NCBI GenBank assembly: GCA_964549655.1
Contig: CAZJXN010000197.1
Coordinates: 1 to 8,311 of the forward strand
Reading direction: 5' to 3'
Source of the DNA: JADJNW01 sp964549655
GTDB taxonomy: Bacteria > Bacteroidota > Bacteroidia > Chitinophagales > Saprospiraceae
Length of the DNA stretch: 8,311 nt
Position numbers and translations under genes: made by a program. A model generated the notes under the pieces. The model searched no databases. It saw only the letters and a list, made by a program, of their open reading frames with translations, and was not told the origin of the DNA. Below are positions 6,111-8,311 of the stretch, in pieces; position 1 is the stretch's first letter; each line of letters opens with the position of its first letter.

Positions 6111-6131
6111 GCGTCTTTGCGCCTTTGCGTG
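6111..6131. repeat. TTTGCG nonamer-like repeat in the leader of the PLP enzyme gene
   Basis: GTCTTTGCG (6113-6121) and CCTTTGCGT (6122-6130) are two imperfect 9-bp units, followed by GAAAAAA. A degenerate relative, TTGCGCTTTTTATGTGAGAAAAA, lies just upstream (about 6082-6104). From memory, similar CTTTGCGTCTTTGCGCC strings are dispersed between genes in other Bacteroidota; I could not check this. Read in the frame of the downstream gene it gives VFAPLRE, which would be a spurious N-terminal extension. Confidence 0.45.
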
Positions 6132-6190
6132 AAAAAATCTACGGCGAGAGAATGCAAAAAGAGCTAAGCGATGAAAGCAAACAAAAAACC

Positions 6191-7063
6191 ATGCACCTAA
6201 GCGAAATCCTGACGCACCTCGGTGAACACCGCGAGCAATATTTCAACGCTGTATCACCTCCTATTATTCAATCGAGTAATTTTGCATTTAAAACGCTGGA
6301 GGAGTTTCGGCAAGCTTTTACCAATGAATTAGAAAATCACATCTACACGCGCGGCAATAATCCGACCGTACAAATTTTACGCGAAAAACTCGCAGCCCTC
6401 GAAAAGGCAGAAGACGCATTGGTATTGAGCAGTGGCGCAGCGGCTATTGCTTGTGCGGTTATTGCGAATGTACGGGCGGGCGACCATATCGCGTGCGTGG
6501 AAGCACCGTATTCTTGGACAAAAAAGTTGCTAACTACATTNNNNNNNNNNNNNNNNNNNNNNNNNNNNNNNNNNNNNNNNNNNNNNNNNNNNNNNNNNNN
6601 NNNNNNNNNNNNNNNNNNNNNNNNNNNNNNNNNNNNNNNNGTCATTCGAGGCTTGCGTACGTTGGAATTGCGGGTCAAACGAAGCTCTGAAAGTGCATTT
6701 CAAATTGCCCAATATTTAGAAAATCATCCAAAAGTTGAAAGCGTCCGCTATCCAATGTTACCTTCTTTTCCACAATACGAATTAGCGAAAAAACAAATGC
6801 GTGGTGCTGGCGGCTTGCTTTCTGTTTATCTAAAAGCGGATGTTATCGAACAAATGGAGGCTTTTTTTCACCGTTTACAACGTTTTTTACTCGCCGTCTC
6901 TTGGGGCGGACACGAGTCGCTGATATTGCCAACTGCCGCTTTTTACAAAATTCCGGGCGTACCCGATTCGCCGCTACCTTTTACATTGGTACGTTTCTAC
7001 ATCGGTTTGGAAGACCCGCAGTGGTTGATAGAAGATTTAGAACAAGCGCTGGAAGTAGTTTAA
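6191..7063 (+). CDS. Cys/Met-metabolism PLP-dependent enzyme (trans-sulfuration type), interrupted by assembly gap
   Basis: This gene encodes a fold-type I PLP enzyme of the cystathionine gamma-synthase/beta-lyase family; which C-S bond it forms or breaks cannot be told here. Before the gap are NAVSPPIIQSSNFAFKT, YTRGNNPTVQILREKLAALE and the phosphate-binding SSGAAA turn. After it come RGLRTLELR, SWGGHESLILP (from 6899) and RFYIGLEDPQWLIEDLEQAL, the standard end of the family. The Schiff-base lysine and its SxTKY-like context are absent because they fall in the N stretch. About 116 residues precede and 140 follow the gap, so with a usual length near 380-400 about 130 residues are missing. I chose the ATG at 6191 because the family similarity starts there and an A-rich stretch precedes it; ATG 6152 would add 13 residues. 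The frame is open further upstream to 6038, but that stretch is repeat sequence. The gene may be read through from pdhB, as I see no promoter of its own. Confidence 0.85.
   Translation: MHLSEILTHLGEHREQYFNAVSPPIIQSSNFAFKTLEEFRQAFTNELENHIYTRGNNPTVQILREKLAALEKAEDALVLSSGAAAIACAVIANVRAGDHIACVEAPYSWTKKLLTTXXXXXXXXXXXXXXXXXXXXXXXXXXXXXXXXXXVIRGLRTLELRVKRSSESAFQIAQYLENHPKVESVRYPMLPSFPQYELAKKQMRGAGGLLSVYLKADVIEQMEAFFHRLQRFLLAVSWGGHESLILPTAAFYKIPGVPDSPLPFTLVRFYIGLEDPQWLIEDLEQALEVV
6541..6640. other. Assembly gap of 100 N
   Basis: Exactly 100 undetermined bases inside the PLP enzyme gene. A round 100 is the usual placeholder for a gap of unknown size. The flanking protein segments imply that about 400 bp are really missing, including the active-site lysine codon. 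Any translation across it is meaningless. Confidence 0.97.
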
Positions 7064-7138
7064 GGTTGAGGTTTAGGCTGAGAGGAAGCAACGTTCTAAT
7101 CGGGCATCTCAAAATCCGGCATCTAACTAAGGTCGAGG
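7062..7138 (+). repeat. Hexamer (RAGGYT) tandem array starting in the stop codon
   Basis: AAGGTT, GAGGTT, TAGGCT and a decayed GAGAGG run head to tail at 7062-7085. The first unit shares two bases with the TAA stop codon of the PLP gene (7061-7063). A further fragment, AAGGTCGAGG (7129-7138), matches ten bases of the right arm of the proC array (4582-4591, reverse strand) and lies among GGCATCT repeats. This is the same repeat type as at 4496-4618, so it is dispersed rather than unique. Confidence 0.7.
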
Positions 7139-7208
7139 GGGTCTACGTTTCAGGCTGGCATCTAAAAATCTGGCATCTGGCATCTCTTTATCTGGCATCT
7201 TCAAAATC
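7103..7208 (+). repeat. GGCATCT array, 7/15-bp period, running into the glycosyltransferase stop codon
   Basis: GGCATCT occurs exactly at 7103, 7118, 7157, 7172, 7179 and 7194. Starts are 15, 39, 15, 7 and 15 bp apart, so the unit is a heptamer with or without an 8-bp AT-rich filler (CAAAATCC, AAAAATCT, CTTTATCT). The last unit plus filler (7194-7208) covers the stop codon (7201-7203) and final Phe codon of the convergent glycosyltransferase gene. The spacer 7064-7200 contains no hairpin with a T-run, so no ordinary terminator separates the two convergent genes. Confidence 0.8.
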
Positions 7209-8154
7209 TTTTAATAGACTCCATAATATACAGCGGTCGTTGTTTAATTTCGCTATAAATATTGGATAAATAAATGGACATGATGTAAAGATTTAGACAA
7301 GTGACCGCGAAAAAAACAGAGATGAGAATGACCAGAAACGTCCAGCCGGAAAGGGCTTCACTCTGATTGCCGAAAATATCCACGCCCGTTATTTTTACTT
7401 TTAGCGCATTTATAATTACGCCGATTAAAAAAACGAAAGAGAATATAAAAATCCACAATAGCAGCGTTCTGAGAAAACTGGTAAAGGAAGTGATAGCGAC
7501 CAACGAAGTGCGAAAACGCTCATTAAATGGCTCTTCTGCCAGATAGGAGGGCGACTCCATGATTTCTAAATGACTGGTTTTATAGCCTACCATTGAGTAA
7601 ATCGCTTTCATGTAACGCAGGTTTTCGCGCAGGCGCAGGAGTGAGTTGAGTGCTCGGCGAGAGAGAATGCGCGTGTCGTACGCTTTATGGTCCACTTGCA
7701 GTTTAGAATATTTTTTCAAAATGTAATGGAAAAGTTGATAGAAAAGCTGATACCGCCAAGTAATGCGCCGCTGCCTTGCCCGCAGGTACACGATGTCGAA
7801 ACCCAATTGGGATTGATTAAATAATTGAAGAATTAAATCGCGCTGTTCATAAAATGCCAATTCAAAAATGACGGTATAATCGCCATTCGCGCGGTCTAAA
7901 CCCGCTACCACTGCGTGATTGCGCTCCGTAGCAGTAGAGAGATTCAACAAAAAAATATTATGCTTTAAATCTGCATCTAACGGCTCGATGATTTCATCAA
8001 AATCAATAGCGGTATCGTTATTCACCAGTATAATTTCAAAATCTGCAAAGTGCTGTTTCAGAAGTGGATATATATTTCGTAAATAAGGAGACAAAATCCG
8101 AGATTCGGATGGCGATTGTACAACGGTGACGATGGATAGGAAACTATTAAACAT
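7201..8154 (-). CDS. Family 2 glycosyltransferase, DPM1/GtrB-like, with altered DxD motif
   Basis: A 317-residue protein. Residues about 4-215 resemble the GT-A domain of membrane-anchored family 2 glycosyltransferases, which move a sugar from a nucleotide donor to a polyprenyl phosphate at the inner membrane. Seen are FLSIVTVV (5-12), FEIILVNNDT (39-48), RNHAVVAGLDRANGDYTVIF (78-97) and LSRRALNSLLRL (164-175). Two transmembrane helices follow (about 229-250 and 271-296), then EIKQRPLYIMESIKRF, the normal end of this type. The position that usually reads DADLQDP reads ELAFYEQ (98-104), so the metal-binding DxD is not intact, and the N-terminal DDGSxD motif is also altered (NNDTAID). Either catalysis is atypical or the protein is a degenerate or regulatory relative. 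I chose the ATG at 8152-8154; a TTG at 8176-8178 would add 8 residues. Neighbours give no pathway hint. Confidence 0.82.
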   Translation of the reverse strand: MFNSFLSIVTVVQSPSESRILSPYLRNIYPLLKQHFADFEIILVNNDTAIDFDEIIEPLDADLKHNIFLLNLSTATERNHAVVAGLDRANGDYTVIFELAFYEQRDLILQLFNQSQLGFDIVYLRARQRRITWRYQLFYQLFHYILKKYSKLQVDHKAYDTRILSRRALNSLLRLRENLRYMKAIYSMVGYKTSHLEIMESPSYLAEEPFNERFRTSLVAITSFTSFLRTLLLWIFIFSFVFLIGVIINALKVKITGVDIFGNQSEALSGWTFLVILISVFFAVTCLNLYIMSIYLSNIYSEIKQRPLYIMESIKRF

Positions 8155-8208
8155 GGACGAGTGTTTGAATTTTTGCAAAAATGAGTGTTTAATAGCTAAC
8201 TTTTTTAG

Positions 8209-8241
8209 AAAATATAGCTAAAATAAAAAAGCTTTCGCAAA
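8209..8241 (-). promoter_or_regulatory. Candidate promoter of the glycosyltransferase gene
   Basis: On the minus strand, TTTG (8238-8241) is followed after 21 nt by TATATTTT (8209-8216), one mismatch from TAnnTTTG, at an accepted spacing. The resulting leader would be about 50 nt. The surrounding DNA is AT-rich, so a chance match is possible. Confidence 0.35.
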
Positions 8242-8290
8242 TAGTTGGGTTTGTAACTTTTTTGTTAATAACTTGCAATAATAAAAGATT

Positions 8291-8311
8291 ATAGACTTTA
8301 GACTATAGATA
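8291..8311. repeat. WTAGACT heptamer array cut by the window edge
   Basis: ATAGACT, TTAGACT and ATAGATA stand head to tail at 8291-8311, a 7-bp period that continues to the last base given. TATAG (8290-8294) and CTATA (8303-8307) also form a short inverted pair. The array lies upstream of the glycosyltransferase gene; its full length is not visible. Confidence 0.5.

Noticed and set aside
6038..6190. N-terminal extension of the PLP enzyme from the first in-frame ATG
   Set aside because: It encodes repeat-derived and hydrophobic sequence not expected in this family; the conserved start matches the ATG at 6191.
5048..7063. Pyruvate dehydrogenase operon with a metabolically linked PLP enzyme
   Set aside because: No other PDH subunit is present, 156 bp with repeats lie between the two genes, and no shared pathway is evident. 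Co-transcription remains possible but unsupported.
7103..7208. CRISPR-like array
   Set aside because: Units are 7-15 bp with AT-rich fillers that resemble each other. There are no 25-40 bp repeats with unique spacers and no cas genes.
6901..7269. Plus-strand open frame of 122 codons across the 3' end of the PLP gene
   Set aside because: Runs out of frame through conserved family codons, then through both repeat arrays and into the opposing gene. No independent support.

Overview
The window looks like a chromosomal fragment from a member of the Bacteroidota. The strongest evidence is a large secreted protein with a C-terminal type IX secretion sorting domain. Supporting evidence is several promoter candidates of the Bacteroidota type (TTG / TAnnTTTG), a general lack of Shine-Dalgarno sites, and moderately AT-rich DNA with very AT-rich spacers. 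I would guess a Saprospiria- or Chitinophagia-like lineage, but the sequence does not settle that. One stretch (6541-6640) is all N, so this is an assembly scaffold.

Layout. Minus strand on the left: a 617-residue BNR/Asp-box T9SS cargo protein (132-1985) with a strong terminator behind it; a 389-bp spacer with repeats, a promoter candidate and a perfect terminator; an exported YceI-family protein (2375-2959); and a MarR-family regulator (3057-3506). Plus strand in the middle: proC (3687-4490), a 66-residue two-helix membrane protein (4681-4881), the pyruvate dehydrogenase E1 beta subunit (5048-6034), and a Cys/Met-metabolism PLP enzyme interrupted by the N gap (6191-7063). Minus strand on the right: a DPM1/GtrB-like family 2 glycosyltransferase (7201-8154), convergent with the PLP enzyme gene.

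Most genes are single housekeeping or envelope functions rather than a dedicated pathway. The one clear regulatory unit is marR-yceI. An identical 14-bp element with the palindromic core GTTTAAAC lies 44-47 bp upstream of both start codons, so I infer autoregulation plus control of yceI. I see no defence system, mobile element, CRISPR array or RNA gene.

The least ordinary feature is the intergenic DNA. It holds short tandem arrays of several unit types: hexamers (RAGGYT), heptamers within a 15-bp unit (GGCATCT), a second heptamer (WTAGACT), a nonamer-like TTTGCG repeat and a GCTAAAGC palindromic element. Several arrays begin at, or a few bases from, the stop codon of the preceding gene, and two form inverted pairs. 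They resemble in style the short tandemly repeated sequences known from cyanobacteria. Their function, if any, is unknown.
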